From positions 62,001 to 126,000 of the forward strand of contig NZ_PJBZ01000039.1 in assembly GCF_002835995.1 (NCBI RefSeq): a stretch of DNA of 64,000 bases. Reading direction: 5' to 3'. The translations under genes were made by a program, and so were the position numbers. A model generated the notes under the pieces. The model saw nothing but the letters and a program-made list of their open reading frames with translations. It was not told the origin of the DNA and did not search any database. Each line of letters begins with the position of its first letter. The stretch's first letter is position 1. Shown piece after piece: positions 53,501 through 62,999 of the stretch. The stretch comes from Psychromonas sp. Urea-02u-13 (GTDB taxonomy: Bacteria > Pseudomonadota > Gammaproteobacteria > Enterobacterales > Psychromonadaceae).

Positions 53501-54724
53501 TACGGTTCTGTTCTTGAGAAACAAGATGGTGCATCAATCGCAATTGGCGAAGTTATCGCTAACTGGGATCCGCATACACATCCAATCATCACGGAAGTAG
53601 CTGGTAAGATTGAATTCCTAGATTTCGTTGTAGGTATTACAATTACTAAACAAACTGATGAACTAACTGGTTTATCAAGTATTGTTATCATCGACCCTGC
53701 ACAGCGTCCAACTGCTGGTAAAGAGATGCGTCCAACAGCTAAACTTGTTGATACTGATGGTAATGACCTGTTTATTCCTGGTACAACTGTTGCTGCACAA
53801 TACACGCTTCCTGCTAACGCTATCGTTAGTCTAGAAGATGGCGCGCAAGTACAAGTTGGTGATGCGGTTGCCCGTATTCCACAGGAAAGCTCGAAAACAC
53901 GTGATATTACCGGTGGTCTACCTCGTGTTGCGGATCTATTTGAAGCGCGTCTTCCTAAAGATGCTGCAATTCTAGCTGAAGTATCAGGTACATTAGCATT
54001 CGGTAAAGAGACTAAAGGTAAGATTCGTTTAGTTATCACACAACCAGATGGTACTGCATACGAAGAGATGATTCCTAAATGGCGTCACCTGAACATCTTC
54101 GAAGGTGAGAAGATTGAGAAAGGTGAGGTTATCTCGGATGGTCCTGAGTCTCCGCATGATATCTTACGTTTACGTGGTATTAGCCCAGTTGCTAACTACA
54201 TCACAAACGAAGTACAAGAAGTTTACCGCTTACAAGGCGTAAAAATTAACGATAAACACATTGAAGTTATCGTTAACCAAATGCTACGTAAAGGTATGAT
54301 CACTGATGCTGGTGATTCTAACTTCTTAGTTGGCGAGCAAGCTGAAGTTGTACGCGTTATCATTGATAACCGTCGCTTAGAAGCTGAAGGTAAAGCACCT
54401 GCGAAGTTTGATTACCAACTTCTAGGTATTACTAAAGCATCGCTTGCAACTGAATCGTTTATCTCAGCAGCCTCTTTCCAAGAAACTACGCGTGTTCTTA
54501 CGGAAGCTGCTGTTGCTGGTAAATGTGACAAACTACACGGTCTTAAAGAGAACGTTATCGTTGGTCGCTTGATTCCTGCCGGTACTGGTTTTGCACATCA
54601 TAGAGCACGTGCAGCAGAAAAAGCGAAAGCGCTTGAGCCTAAGCCAGCTGAACCTGTTGTAGATATTGATGCTGCTGAGCAAAACTTAGCAGACTTATTA
54701 AACGCAGTTGATTTCGGTGAATAA
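50504..54724 (+). CDS. rpoC: RNA polymerase beta' subunit
   Basis: 1406 residues. The zinc-binding [20 protein letters not shown] is near the N-terminus, the catalytic Mg-binding [13 protein letters not shown] in the centre, [19 protein letters not shown]-like bridge/trigger region ([16 protein letters not shown]), and the second zinc site [19 protein letters not shown]. The gene starts with GTG, placed by GGGAG eleven bases upstream. It ends the rplJL-rpoBC operon and is followed by a tandem repeat and then a terminator nearly 300 bp on. Confidence 0.99.
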   Translation: MKDLLKFLKQQNKTKEFDGIKIGLASPEQIRSWSFGEVKKPETINYRTFKPEREGLFCARIFGPIKDYECLCGKYKRLKHRGVICEKCGVEVTQSKVRRDRMGHIELASPVAHIWFLKSLPSRIGLMLDMTLRDIERILYFESFVVVEPGMTDLERRQILLEEEYLDMLEQWGDEFEALMGAEAVFALLKQLDLDHEIAEMREELGTTNSETKRKKLTKRLKLVDSFNQSSNKPEWMILTVLPVLPPDLRPLVPLDGGRFATSDLNDLYRRVINRNNRLKRLLDLAAPDIIVRNEKRMLQESVDALLDNGRRGRAITGSNKRPLKSLADMIKGKQGRFRQNLLGKRVDYSGRSVITVGPTLRLHQCGLPKKMALELFKPFVYGKLEALGLATTIKAAKKLVDREGGEVWDILEGVIREHPVLLNRAPTLHRLGIQAFEPVLIEGKAIQLHPLVCAAYNADFDGDQMAVHVPLTIEAQLEARTLMMSTNNILSPANGEPIIVPSQDVVLGLYYMTRSKINAKGEGMWFQSAKEAEKAYRARVVDMQAIVKVRMTQVHVAEDKSRTSTTEIVETTVGRAILSLIMPEGLPFRHVDLDMGKKAISNVLNACYRLLGIKDTVVFADQLMYTGFEYATLSGASVGIDDMVIPDAKKELVEEAEEQVSEIYEQFQAGLVTAGERYNKVIDIWASTNDQVAKAMMDNLSSDTVENAQGEFVEQKSFNSVYMMADSGARGSPAQIRQLAGMRGLMAKPDGSIIETPIVANFREGLNVLQYFISTHGARKGLADTALKTANSGYLTRRLVDIAQDLVITEEDCGSTEGLLVKPLIQGGDIVEPLRERVLGRVVLHDVIKPGTKNEILLARNTLLDEKLCDLIEECSVDQIWVRSVITCKTDFGACAACYGRDLARGHVVGQGEAIGVMAAQSIGEPGTQLTMRTFHIGGAASRAASENNIAVKNSGKIKLHNAKFVINSDNKVVVTSRSTELTIIDELGRTKENHKLPYGSVLEKQDGASIAIGEVIANWDPHTHPIITEVAGKIEFLDFVVGITITKQTDELTGLSSIVIIDPAQRPTAGKEMRPTAKLVDTDGNDLFIPGTTVAAQYTLPANAIVSLEDGAQVQVGDAVARIPQESSKTRDITGGLPRVADLFEARLPKDAAILAEVSGTLAFGKETKGKIRLVITQPDGTAYEEMIPKWRHLNIFEGEKIEKGEVISDGPESPHDILRLRGISPVANYITNEVQEVYRLQGVKINDKHIEVIVNQMLRKGMITDAGDSNFLVGEQAEVVRVIIDNRRLEAEGKAPAKFDYQLLGITKASLATESFISAASFQETTRVLTEAAVAGKCDKLHGLKENVIVGRLIPAGTGFAHHRARAAEKAKALEPKPAEPVVDIDAAEQNLADLLNAVDFGE

Positions 54725-54990
54725 GAATCGGCTATAAAATTACTTACTCTTTTGAAATCAATTTAGAGTAAGTTAATTTGTAACGATTCAGGATCGGCTT
54801 CAAAGTTACTTGATCTTTTGTTTTCAAAATAACCAGTCTTTAAGGTTTTTTGAAAACAATCTAGAGAAAGTTATTTTGTAACGATTCAGGATCGGCTTCA
54901 AAGTTACTTGATCTTTTGTTTTCAAAATAACCAGTCTTTAAGGTTTTTTGAAAACAATCTAGAAAAAGTTATTTTGTAACGATTCCTAGC
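54722..54990. repeat. 98-bp tandem repeat downstream of rpoC
   Basis: Two near-identical 98-bp units (54781-54878 and 54879-54976, each from TAACGATTCAGGATCGG to GTTATTTTG) are preceded by a diverged partial unit directly after the rpoC stop and followed by the first ten bases of another. Each unit contains a perfect 12-bp inverted repeat TTGTTTTCAAAA/TTTTGAAAACAA, so the transcript can form repeated hairpins before the true terminator. Confidence 0.92.
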
Positions 54991-55014
54991 TTTAATCAAA
55001 ACACACGTTTAACT

Positions 55015-55038
55015 AAAAAGGTGCTTCGGCACCTTTTT
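55015..55038 (+). terminator. Rho-independent terminator of the rpoBC operon
   Basis: AAAAAGGTGC TTCG GCACCTTTTTT: a stable UUCG tetraloop hairpin with flanking A and T runs, about 290 bp after the rpoC stop, beyond the tandem repeat. Confidence 0.93.
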
Positions 55039-55169
55039 TATTACCTATAAAAAAGTAAGCGCGGTCTATATTTTAGTAAAAAGTGACTACTTTCCCTTTG
55101 AATTATAAGCGTAATGTATCAAAATCTATCTGCTAAAGATATTATCTATTCACCTGTGAGGCCTTTCCT

Positions 55170-55571
55170 ATGAGCAATAAAAAAACAATCTCAACACCTA
55201 ATGCACCATCAGCAATTGGACCGTATTCTCAAGCTAATCAAATCGGTAATTTAGTCTTTACTTCAGGACAGATTCCGTTAAACCCGGAAACAATGGAAGT
55301 AGTTGAAGGCGGAATTACTGAGCAAACAGAGCAAGTAATGAAAAACCTTTTTGCTGTTTTACATAAAGCTAAAGCATCGGCAGCAACGATTGTAAAAACC
55401 ACTTGTTACATTAAAGATATGAATGACTTTGCTGCTTTTAATGCGGTTTATGGAAAATATTTCCCTGACTTTGCACCTGCGCGTTCATGTGTTGAAGTCG
55501 CACGTTTGCCAAAAGATGTATTAGTTGAAGTCGAAGCGATTGCTGTGACTGCATTACAAGAAAACGAATAA
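55170..55571 (+). CDS. ridA: RidA, 2-iminobutanoate/2-iminopropanoate deaminase
   Basis: 133 residues, the canonical RidA: SAIGPYSQANQIGNLVFTSGQIPLNP at the N-terminus, Arg105 in APARSCVEVARLPKDVLVEVEAIA, and Glu in the final strand. It hydrolyses reactive enamines and imines released by PLP enzymes such as threonine dehydratase. It lies two bases upstream of tusD, an unusual partner, so the four genes may form one operon. The RidA at 872-1258 is a diverged paralogue. Confidence 0.93.
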   Translation: MSNKKTISTPNAPSAIGPYSQANQIGNLVFTSGQIPLNPETMEVVEGGITEQTEQVMKNLFAVLHKAKASAATIVKTTCYIKDMNDFAAFNAVYGKYFPDFAPARSCVEVARLPKDVLVEVEAIAVTALQENE

Positions 55572-55573
55572 CC

Positions 55574-55978
55574 ATGCTGAATGGGTCTTTAAAATTTGCA
55601 GTTGTTGTCTCTGGCGCACCTTATGGTACGCAAGGGGCAAGCAGTGCTTACCAGTTTTGTGCTTCAGCCGTGCAAGCGGGACATAAAATAGTGGGTGTGT
55701 TTTTTTATCAAGAAGGGGTGCTCAATGCAAGTCTGCTTGTTAGCCCTGCGAGTGATGAAATAAATCTGCCTAGTTTATGGGCGCAGCTTGCGACAGCGCA
55801 TCAATTTCCATTGGAGGTTTGTGTTTCAGCCTCATTGCGTCGTGGCATTGTTAATCAGGTGGAAGCAGAACAGCTGGCTCTTGCACAATTTAATTTAAAA
55901 TCCCCTTTCGTATTAAGTGGGTTAGGTCAACTTGCGGAGTTAAGCGCGGGTGCAGATCGGTTGGTACAGTTCAAATGA
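55574..55978 (+). CDS. tusD: Sulfurtransferase TusD
   Basis: 134 residues. FAVVVSGAPYGTQGASSAYQFCASAV and GVFFYQEGVLNAS are typical DsrE/TusD segments, and Cys83 in EVCVSASLRRG is the conserved persulfide-carrying cysteine. TusBCD relays sulfur from TusA to TusE/MnmA for 2-thiouridine at the wobble base of Lys, Glu and Gln tRNAs. Its stop overlaps the tusC start (ATGA). Confidence 0.95.
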   Translation: MLNGSLKFAVVVSGAPYGTQGASSAYQFCASAVQAGHKIVGVFFYQEGVLNASLLVSPASDEINLPSLWAQLATAHQFPLEVCVSASLRRGIVNQVEAEQLALAQFNLKSPFVLSGLGQLAELSAGADRLVQFK

Positions 55979-56337
55979 CAGAAAAAAAAATAGGTATTAT
56001 TAATACGTGTTTACCACACGGTAGTGCGCAAGGGCGAGAATCTTTGGATCTCACATTAGCCCTATCTGCATTTAATGAATCACTCTCATTGTTTTTTATC
56101 GGCGATGGTGTGTATCAATTGTTAGCAGGGCATACACCCGATGAGTCATTACAAAAGCATTTTCAACCACTATTTAAAATGCTGGATCTTTATGATGTAG
56201 AGAATATCTACGTCTGTGAACAATCATTATTGCAACGTGTTATTAAACAAGAGCAATTATTAATTGATGTTACCTTGTTAAACCGCGCACAATTAAAATC
56301 TAAGCTTGCTTTGCAAGACCAACTATTAAGCTTCTAA
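55975..56337 (+). CDS. tusC: Sulfurtransferase complex subunit TusC
   Basis: 120 residues, DsrF-like: IGIINTCLPHGSAQGRESLDLTLALSAFNESLSLFFIGDGVYQLLAG. Second subunit of the TusBCD hexamer; it lacks a catalytic cysteine role in most bacteria. Overlaps tusD by four bases and is one base from tusB. Confidence 0.94.
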   Translation: MTEKKIGIINTCLPHGSAQGRESLDLTLALSAFNESLSLFFIGDGVYQLLAGHTPDESLQKHFQPLFKMLDLYDVENIYVCEQSLLQRVIKQEQLLIDVTLLNRAQLKSKLALQDQLLSF

Positions 56338-56338
56338 T

Positions 56339-56632
56339 ATGTCGATATTACATACGGTAAATACCTCGCCTTTTCAAACGCATGCACTGCAGCAGTGTTT
56401 ATCTTTACTGAATAGTGAGGATTGCCTGTTATTAATTGAAGATGCAGTAGTTGCAGCTCAAGCGCAGCATCCCTTATTCAAAGAGTTAAGTGAGCTGGCA
56501 GAGCAAGGCAGATTAAAGGTGCTCACTTCAGACCTTCAAGCACGTGGCATTGAGAATCGAATCGGTAATCAATGTGCTTATGCTGATTTTGTCACTTTAG
56601 TCACTGAGCATACGAGTCAAATGGCTTGGTAA
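56339..56632 (+). CDS. tusB: Sulfurtransferase complex subunit TusB
   Basis: 97 residues, DsrH-like: MSILHTVNTSPFQTHALQQCLSLL, LLIEDAVVAAQ and a final FVTLVTEHTSQMAW. Completes the TusBCD complex. The gene ends at the edge of a 760-bp repeat-rich gap before the str operon. Confidence 0.93.
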   Translation: MSILHTVNTSPFQTHALQQCLSLLNSEDCLLLIEDAVVAAQAQHPLFKELSELAEQGRLKVLTSDLQARGIENRIGNQCAYADFVTLVTEHTSQMAW

Positions 56633-56860
56633 TAATTGAGCTACGAGTATTTAGCTTCTAGCTACGAAAACACACTTTGCCTTTCGTAGCTCGTCACTCG
56701 AAGTTAAATACTTGAAGGCTATAAGCCATAAGGCAACATACTGTTCCAGCATTCCAGCATTCCAGCATTCCAGCTTTCTATATTTCATTTAGCTTTCTAG
56801 CAATTAGTTTGCTAATAAGTGAGCTACGAAAACACACTTTGCCTTTCGTAGCTCGACGCT
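56633..56860. repeat. Repeat-rich gap, first part: paired hairpin elements and an 8-bp tandem
   Basis: Two copies of the same hairpin, AGCTACGAAA..TTTCGTAGCT with loop ACACACTTTGCC, lie at 56660-56691 and 56822-56853, each preceded by TAGCT-like sequence. Between them GTTCCAGC/ATTCCAGC is repeated four times (56743-56774). The region also has TTTAGCTTCTAGCTACGA, close to the heptamers of the 1299-1739 array. No coding sequence is evident. Confidence 0.85.
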
Positions 56861-57003
56861 AAATATCTTGGTAAGTGTCGAGCTGTCAGCCATTAGCCAT
56901 TAGCTGTCAGCTTTCAGTCAGTTCAAAACAGAGTCTATCCCTAATTGTTGTATCCAACCTATGAAACGCGTGTATTCTTTTCCTGACGCTATTTAATGTT
57001 TTA

Positions 57004-57270
57004 GCCCTGTATTTATCGCTAAATAACATTGTCACTATATCTGATTAAAGTGAATTATCTTGTGCTGATAGCTGACACCTGCCCTTTGCCCTGTATTTAT
57101 CGCTAAATAACATTGTCACTATATCTGATTAAAGTGAATTATCTTGTGCTGACAGCTGATAGCTGACACCTACCCTTTGCCCTGTATTTATCACTAAATA
57201 ACAGTGTCACTATATCTGATTAAAGTAAATTATCTGGTGCTGATAGCTAATAGCTGACACCTGCCCTTTG
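57004..57270. repeat. Three tandem copies of an 84-92-bp unit before rpsL
   Basis: Units 57004-57087 (84 bp), 57088-57178 (91) and 57179-57270 (92) share GCCCTGTATTTATC..TAAATAACA.TGTCACTATATCTGATTAAAGT and end in GCTGA(T/C)AGCTGACACC..CCCTTTG. The length difference comes mainly from an extra seven-base step (GCTGACA or GCTAATA) in units 2 and 3. Non-coding; it lies just upstream of the str promoter. Confidence 0.92.
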
Positions 57271-57308
57271 CTGTTCTTTCTGTGATCACAAACACAATTG
57301 CTTAATTA

Positions 57309-57337
57309 TTGACTCCTATTTCTAAGCAGCGTAAACT
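57309..57337 (+). promoter_or_regulatory. Promoter of the str operon
   Basis: TTGACT, 17-bp spacer, TAAACT, followed by a CTTGCG start region, 60 bp before rpsL. Confidence 0.7.
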
Positions 57338-57396
57338 CTTGCGACCCCAAATTATGGGGATTGATTTTTCAAACACAAACTAGGAGCTATTTAAAA

Positions 57397-57771
57397 ATGG
57401 CAACAATTTCACAATTGGTACGCAAACCGCGTAAGGACAAAGTTCAAAAAACTAACGTTCCTGCGCTAGAAGCGTGTCCACAAAAACGTGGCGTATGTAC
57501 TCGTGTATATACTACTACACCAAAAAAACCAAACTCGGCAATGCGTAAAGTTGCTCGTGTTCGTCTTACTAACGGTTTCGAAGTTACTTCGTACATCGGT
57601 GGTGAAGGCCATAACTTGCAAGAACATAGTGTAATCTTGATCCGCGGCGGTCGTGTAAAAGATTTACCGGGTGTTCGTTACCATACAGTTCGTGGTGCAC
57701 TTGATACTTCAGGTGTTGCGGATCGTCGTAAAGGTCGTTCTAAATACGGTACTAAAAGACCTAAGTCTTAA
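57397..57771 (+). CDS. rpsL: 30S ribosomal protein S12
   Basis: 124 residues from ATG 57397 ([12 protein letters not shown]), preceded by TAGGAGC; an ATT/ATG-like extension upstream from 57361 is rejected because S12 has a fixed start. [18 protein letters not shown] and [20 protein letters not shown] are conserved, and the two lysines whose replacement gives streptomycin resistance (PKKPNS and VKDLPG) are wild type. Decoding-centre protein; first gene of the str operon. Confidence 0.98.
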   Translation: MATISQLVRKPRKDKVQKTNVPALEACPQKRGVCTRVYTTTPKKPNSAMRKVARVRLTNGFEVTSYIGGEGHNLQEHSVILIRGGRVKDLPGVRYHTVRGALDTSGVADRRKGRSKYGTKRPKS

Positions 57772-57828
57772 GTTATCCCGTAAGTAAGGCCAAACAAACA
57801 CTATTTTAATTTAATATGTTTTGGGTAA

Positions 57829-58326
<498 letters not shown>

Positions 58327-58334
58327 AATCTTAG

Positions 58335-58358
58335 CGCAAGCTTTTGCTTGCGTTTTTT
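58335..58358 (+). terminator. Terminator/attenuator between rpsG and fusA
   Basis: Perfect CGCAAGC/GCTTGCG stem with a TTTT loop and six T after it, eight bases past the rpsG stop. Since no promoter is obvious before fusA, it may act as a partial terminator setting the ratio of S12/S7 to EF-G. Confidence 0.82.
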
Positions 58359-58398
58359 GCTTTAAAAAAATTACTTTTAGTATTTAAAGGACATCAGA

Positions 58399-60492
58399 TT
58401 GGCACGTACAACAGCTATTGAGCAATACCGAAATATCGGAATCGTTGCTCATGTCGATGCGGGAAAAACAACAACGACTGAACGTATTTTGTTCTACACT
58501 GGTCTATCTCACAAAATTGGTGAGGTGCATGACGGTGCAGCAACAATGGACTGGATGGAACAGGAACAGGAGCGTGGTATCACTATCACGTCTGCTGCGA
58601 CGACTACATTCTGGTCTGGTATGGAAGGTCAGTTTGCTAAACACCGCATCAACATCATTGATACACCGGGACATGTAGACTTCACGATTGAAGTTGAACG
58701 TTCGTTACGTGTACTTGATGGTGCTGTTGTTGTATTTTGTGGTTCATCGGGTGTAGAGCCTCAATCAGAAACTGTTTGGCGTCAAGCGAACAAATACGGC
58801 GTTCCGCGCATTGTATTTGTAAACAAGATGGACAGAACAGGCGCTGATTTTGAAGCAGTTGTTGAGCAAATTCGTGAACGCTTAGGCGCAAATTGTGTAC
58901 CCATTCATTTGAATGTTGGTGCAGAAGATGAGTTTAGCGGTGTAATTGACCTCATTAAGATGAAGTTAATTAATTGGTCTGAAGCCGACCAAGGTATGAC
59001 GTTTGAATATCACGATATTCCTGCTGATTACTTGGAACGTGCTGAAGAGTTACATGAAGAGCTCGTTGAAACAGCTGCAGAAGCTAACGATGAATTGATG
59101 GAAAAGTACCTTGAAGAAGGTGAGCTTTCTATCGAAGAGATCAAACAGGGTTTACGTCAACGTACGTTAAACAATGAAATTGTATTAGCGACATGTGGTA
59201 GTGCTTTTAAAAATAAAGGCGTACAAGCAGTCCTTGATGCAGTGATTGATTTCTTGCCATCTCCTACGGAAGTCGCTGCTATTAAAGGCATCGACGAACG
59301 TGAAAATGAGATCGAATGTCCAGCTGACGATAACGCACCTTTTGCAGCGCTTGCATTTAAAATTGCAACTGACCCATTCGTGGGAACGTTGACGTTTATG
59401 CGCGTTTATTCTGGTGTTGTTAATTCAGGTGATCATGTTTATAACTCAGTAAAACAGAAACGTGAACGTTTTGGCCGTATCGTACAGATGCATGCCAATG
59501 ACCGTAATGAGATCAAAGAGGTGCGCGCCGGCGATATCGCTGCTGCAATCGGCCTTAAAGATGTTACTACGGGTGATACGTTATGCCATGCTGATCATAA
59601 AGTGATCCTTGAGCGTATGGAATTTCCTGAACCGGTCATTCAGATTGCGGTTGAACCTCGAACGAAGGTCGACCAAGACAAACTGAGTATCGCGCTTGAG
59701 AAATTAGCCGCAGAAGATCCTTCATTCCGTGTTGAAACGAATGAAGATACTGGACAAATACTACTCTCTGGCATGGGTGAGCTTCACCTAGATATTATCG
59801 TAGATCGTATGCGCCGTGAGTTTAGTGTTAACTGTAACGTGGGTACACCACAAGTTGCATACCGTGAGACCATCCGTAAAACGGTTGAGATCGAAGGTAA
59901 ATTTATTCGTCAAGGCGAAGGACCGAGCCAATATGGCCACGTCATTCTCAAACTTGAACCGCTTGAAGCGGGTGCGGGTTTTGAATTTGTTAATGAGATA
60001 ACAGATAAATGTATTCCAAAAGAATACTTTCCTGCTATTAACAAAGGCTGTGAAGAGCAAATGAACCAAGGTGTGTTAGCCGGTTATCCAATGCTTGATA
60101 TTCGTGCAACGCTGATTGGTGGTTCATACCACGAAACAGATTCGCAAGAAATGTCATTTAAAGTTGCAGCGATGTTAGGTTTCAGAGATGGTGCATTAAA
60201 AGCTGATGCAACAATACTTGAGCCAATGATGAAAGTTGAAATTACCACTCCAGATAACTGGATGGGTGATGTTGTGGGCGACATTAATCGTCGTCGCGGT
60301 ATGATTGAAGGTATGGACGATGGCCCTGGTGGCGTTAAAATCGTGCATGCTAAAGCACCGCTTGCAGAAATGTTTGGTTATGCCACTGCATTACGCTCTG
60401 CAACGCAAGGACGAGCATCCTATTCTATGGAATTCCTGGAATATGGTGATGCGCCTAAAAAAATAGCTAACGCAATTATTGAAGCGAAATAA
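58399..60492 (+). CDS. fusA: Elongation factor G
   Basis: 697 residues. GTPase motifs [19 protein letters not shown], the switch [11 protein letters not shown] and NKMD. Then domains II-V, ending [36 protein letters not shown]. Drives translocation. The start is TTG at 58399: AAAGGACAT lies upstream and the protein aligns as [15 protein letters not shown], the normal EF-G beginning, so the rare start codon is real. Third gene of the str operon. Confidence 0.98.
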   Translation: MARTTAIEQYRNIGIVAHVDAGKTTTTERILFYTGLSHKIGEVHDGAATMDWMEQEQERGITITSAATTTFWSGMEGQFAKHRINIIDTPGHVDFTIEVERSLRVLDGAVVVFCGSSGVEPQSETVWRQANKYGVPRIVFVNKMDRTGADFEAVVEQIRERLGANCVPIHLNVGAEDEFSGVIDLIKMKLINWSEADQGMTFEYHDIPADYLERAEELHEELVETAAEANDELMEKYLEEGELSIEEIKQGLRQRTLNNEIVLATCGSAFKNKGVQAVLDAVIDFLPSPTEVAAIKGIDERENEIECPADDNAPFAALAFKIATDPFVGTLTFMRVYSGVVNSGDHVYNSVKQKRERFGRIVQMHANDRNEIKEVRAGDIAAAIGLKDVTTGDTLCHADHKVILERMEFPEPVIQIAVEPRTKVDQDKLSIALEKLAAEDPSFRVETNEDTGQILLSGMGELHLDIIVDRMRREFSVNCNVGTPQVAYRETIRKTVEIEGKFIRQGEGPSQYGHVILKLEPLEAGAGFEFVNEITDKCIPKEYFPAINKGCEEQMNQGVLAGYPMLDIRATLIGGSYHETDSQEMSFKVAAMLGFRDGALKADATILEPMMKVEITTPDNWMGDVVGDINRRRGMIEGMDDGPGGVKIVHAKAPLAEMFGYATALRSATQGRASYSMEFLEYGDAPKKIANAIIEAK

Positions 60493-60566
60493 AAAATAAA
60501 CTAAACTATCGCCTCTCCATGTGATCGCACGTGGATAGGTATTAACTGAATAAGAAGGTACACACT

Positions 60567-61751
60567 GTGTCTAAAGAAAAATTTGAACGTAATAAACCGC
60601 ATGTAAACGTTGGTACAATTGGCCACGTCGATCACGGTAAAACAACTCTAACAGCTGCTATCACTAACGTTCTTGCGAAAGCAAACGGCGGCGAAGCTAA
60701 AGATTTTGCATCTATCGATAACGCTCCTGAAGAGCGCGAACGTGGTATCACTATCTCTACATCTCACGTTGAATATGACACTGAATCACGTCATTACGCA
60801 CACGTAGATTGCCCAGGACATGCCGATTACGTTAAAAACATGATCACTGGTGCTGCACAAATGGATGGTGGTATTCTTGTTGTTGCTGCAACAGACGGCC
60901 CTATGCCACAAACTCGTGAGCACATCCTGCTTTCACGTCAAGTTGGTGTTCCACATTTAGTTGTTTTCATGAACAAATGTGACATGGTTGATGATGAAGA
61001 GCTTCTTGAGCTAGTAGAAATGGAAGTTCGTGAACTTCTTTCTGAATATGACTTCCCAGGTGATGACTTACCTGTAATTCAAGGTTCTGCTCTTAAAGCA
61101 CTTGAAGGCGAACCAGAATGGGAAGCTAAGATTCTTGAACTTGCAGAAGCTCTAGATACTTACATTCCTCTTCCAGAACGTGATATCGACAAACCATTCA
61201 TCCTACCAATTGAAGATGTTTTCTCAATTTCAGGTCGTGGTACTGTTGTAACTGGTCGTGTTGAACGTGGTATCGTTAAAGTTGGTGAAGAAGTTGAAAT
61301 CATCGGCCTTAAAGACACTACTAAGACTACATGTACTGGTGTTGAAATGTTCCGTAAACTTCTTGACGAAGGTCGTGCTGGCGAAAACGTTGGTGTTCTT
61401 TTACGTGGTACTAAACGTGAAGAAATCGAACGTGGTCAAGTTCTAGCTAAGCCTGGTTCAATCACTCCTCATACTAAGTTTGAAGGTGAAGTGTACATCC
61501 TAAGTAAAGATGAGGGTGGTCGTCACACTCCTTTCTTTAAAGGTTACCGTCCACAGTTCTACTTCCGTACTACGGATATTACTGGTGCTGTTGAATTACC
61601 TGAAGGCGTAGAAATGGTTATGCCTGGTGATAACCTTAAATTCGTTGTTGACCTAATCGGTCCAATCGCAATGGATGAAGGTCTACGTTTTGCTATCCGT
61701 GAAGGTGGCCGTACTGTAGGTGCTGGTGTTGTTTCTAAAATCATCGAGTAA
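60567..61751 (+). CDS. tuf: Elongation factor Tu
   Basis: 394 residues. [43 protein letters not shown] and the closing [14 protein letters not shown] are standard. The start is GTG ([20 protein letters not shown]) after AGAAGGT. Delivers aminoacyl-tRNA to the ribosome. Fourth gene of the str operon. Its last 36 bases, the stop and the terminator are duplicated 228 bp downstream. Confidence 0.99.
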   Translation: MSKEKFERNKPHVNVGTIGHVDHGKTTLTAAITNVLAKANGGEAKDFASIDNAPEERERGITISTSHVEYDTESRHYAHVDCPGHADYVKNMITGAAQMDGGILVVAATDGPMPQTREHILLSRQVGVPHLVVFMNKCDMVDDEELLELVEMEVRELLSEYDFPGDDLPVIQGSALKALEGEPEWEAKILELAEALDTYIPLPERDIDKPFILPIEDVFSISGRGTVVTGRVERGIVKVGEEVEIIGLKDTTKTTCTGVEMFRKLLDEGRAGENVGVLLRGTKREEIERGQVLAKPGSITPHTKFEGEVYILSKDEGGRHTPFFKGYRPQFYFRTTDITGAVELPEGVEMVMPGDNLKFVVDLIGPIAMDEGLRFAIREGGRTVGAGVVSKIIE

Positions 61752-61781
61752 TAATTACTCTTTAGTTTAGAACAATATTAG

Positions 61782-61808
61782 AAAGAGCGCTTAGGCGCTC
61801 TTTTTTTT
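61782..61808 (+). terminator. Terminator of tuf/str operon
   Basis: AAAGAGCGC TTAG GCGCTCTTT followed by more T; perfect stem, 30 bp after the tuf stop. Confidence 0.93.
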
Positions 61809-61943
61809 GGTCTATAGAAAAGTAAAAGCTTCGAGAACATTAGCTTCGAGCTTCGAAAACAGGTTATGGATTGATAGCTTTGTTTTCGTAGCTATTAACT
61901 CGTTGCTCGTAGCTGTTGCAGGTGGCGCTATGCCATAAACAGG

Positions 61944-62083
61944 GTAGGTGCTGGTGTTGTTCCTAAAATCATCGAGTAATAATTACTCTTTAATTTAGAA
62001 CAATATTAGAAAGAGCGCTTAGGCGCTCTTTTTTGGGTCTATAGAAAAGTAAAAGCTTCGAGAGTATTAGCTTCGAGCTTCGA
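61944..62083 (+). repeat. Duplicated tuf 3' end with terminator
   Basis: 61944-62083 repeats 61716-61856 at an offset of 228 (227 after one T is lost). The repeat covers the codons for VGAGVV(S)KIIE, the TAATAA stop, the 3' untranslated stretch, the AAAGAGCGC terminator hairpin (62010-62034) and the following TCTATAGAAAAGTAAAAGCTTCGAGA. There is one substitution in the coding part (TTTC to TTCC) and few elsewhere. Too short to be a second tuf gene. Confidence 0.93.
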
Positions 62084-62250
62084 CAACAAGCTTTTCGTCG
62101 CTATTAGCTCGCTACTCGTAGCTTTAGTAACTTCGAGCTTCGACAACAAGCTTTTCGTCGCTATTAGCTCGCTACTCGTAGCTTTAGTAACTTCGAGCTT
62201 CGACAACAAGCTTTTCGTCGCTATTAGCTCGCTACTCGTAGCTTTAGTCG
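62071..62250. repeat. Three tandem 60-bp repeats overlapping the tapT stop
   Basis: Units 62071-62130 and 62131-62190 are identical and 62191-62250 matches for 58 of 60 bases (CTTCGAGCTTCGACAACAAG ... CTACTCGTAGCTTTAGTAA). The array abuts the duplicated tuf end, and its last bases contain the TTA that is the tapT stop codon on the minus strand. Confidence 0.95.
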
Positions 62251-62957
62251 TTTGATTTCAGCTTATAATAACTCGCATCTGTAGGCAGTTGTTTACGTTC
62301 TTTACCTAATAGGTAATTCTCTTTGAACACTTCAAAAAGCAACGCGAGTTGCGCCGCGTTTTTTGTTTCCCCAATATATTCCAATGCCAGTGCGGCTACT
62401 TCTGCTGTCGCAAGTTGATTATCTTTTACGGCTTTTCGCACTAAATAGCGTGAGATGTTTTCAGGCGAAAAAGAAAGAACCGGTAGGCTGTCCAAATAAG
62501 GACTTTTACGGAACATTTTTTTTGCTTGTGCCCAACTACCATCTAATAAGATAAACAGTGGTTTTTTTCCTGAGATAGGATTATTGTCTTTGTTAATTAG
62601 ACGTTCAGGTTCGCTATACTCAGCAGGAAATATCACCATAGGTTGCCACTGAGGATCATTTAATAAGGCGAGCATGTCGCTGTTTGGCTCAGTACGAGAC
62701 CAAATATAAGCAAAGGTATCTGGCACTAAGTCAGCAATTAATCGCCCTGTATTACTTGGCTTCAAAATTTCATCATCATACATCAGCAGTAAAAACGCAC
62801 TGTTAGTTTGAGCCGTTTTTTTAAGCGGGCAAATACAAAGGTAAGGTAATAACATGCAATTTACACAGCGTGTTATACGGCCTCCTCGCGCTAAAAATGG
62901 GCGTGTTGATTGGCTTAAACGTAAATCGTAAAGTTTATGTAGAGCATGGATTCGCAT
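62244..62957 (-). CDS. tapT: DTW-domain protein, TapT-like tRNA-uridine aminocarboxypropyltransferase
   Basis: 237 residues. The N-terminal zinc-knuckle-like CVNCMLLPYLCIC (C-x2-C-x6-C-x-C) and LLDGSWAQAKKMFRKSPYL, the DTW/DGSW motif, define the family; LLMYDDEILKPSNTGRLI is also typical. E. coli TapT (YfiP) transfers the 3-amino-3-carboxypropyl group of SAM to U47 of tRNA. Here the protein is of normal length but its stop codon lies at the edge of a tandem repeat array. Divergent from the recQ-type helicase with a 42-bp gap. Confidence 0.85.
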   Translation of the reverse strand: MRIHALHKLYDLRLSQSTRPFLARGGRITRCVNCMLLPYLCICPLKKTAQTNSAFLLLMYDDEILKPSNTGRLIADLVPDTFAYIWSRTEPNSDMLALLNDPQWQPMVIFPAEYSEPERLINKDNNPISGKKPLFILLDGSWAQAKKMFRKSPYLDSLPVLSFSPENISRYLVRKAVKDNQLATAEVAALALEYIGETKNAAQLALLFEVFKENYLLGKERKQLPTDASYYKLKSND

Positions 62958-62999
62958 CGTATTATCATTTTTTAAAATTTAGTTATACAGGGTAAAGTA

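Noticed and set aside
53500-54039. 179-codon open frame antisense to rpoC
   Set aside because: Lies wholly within conserved rpoC on the other strand; low-complexity Ser/Arg/Thr-rich product, no ribosome site. A shadow of codon bias.
61944-62034. Second tuf gene
   Set aside because: Only the last dozen codons, stop and terminator are present; no upstream coding sequence matches EF-Tu.
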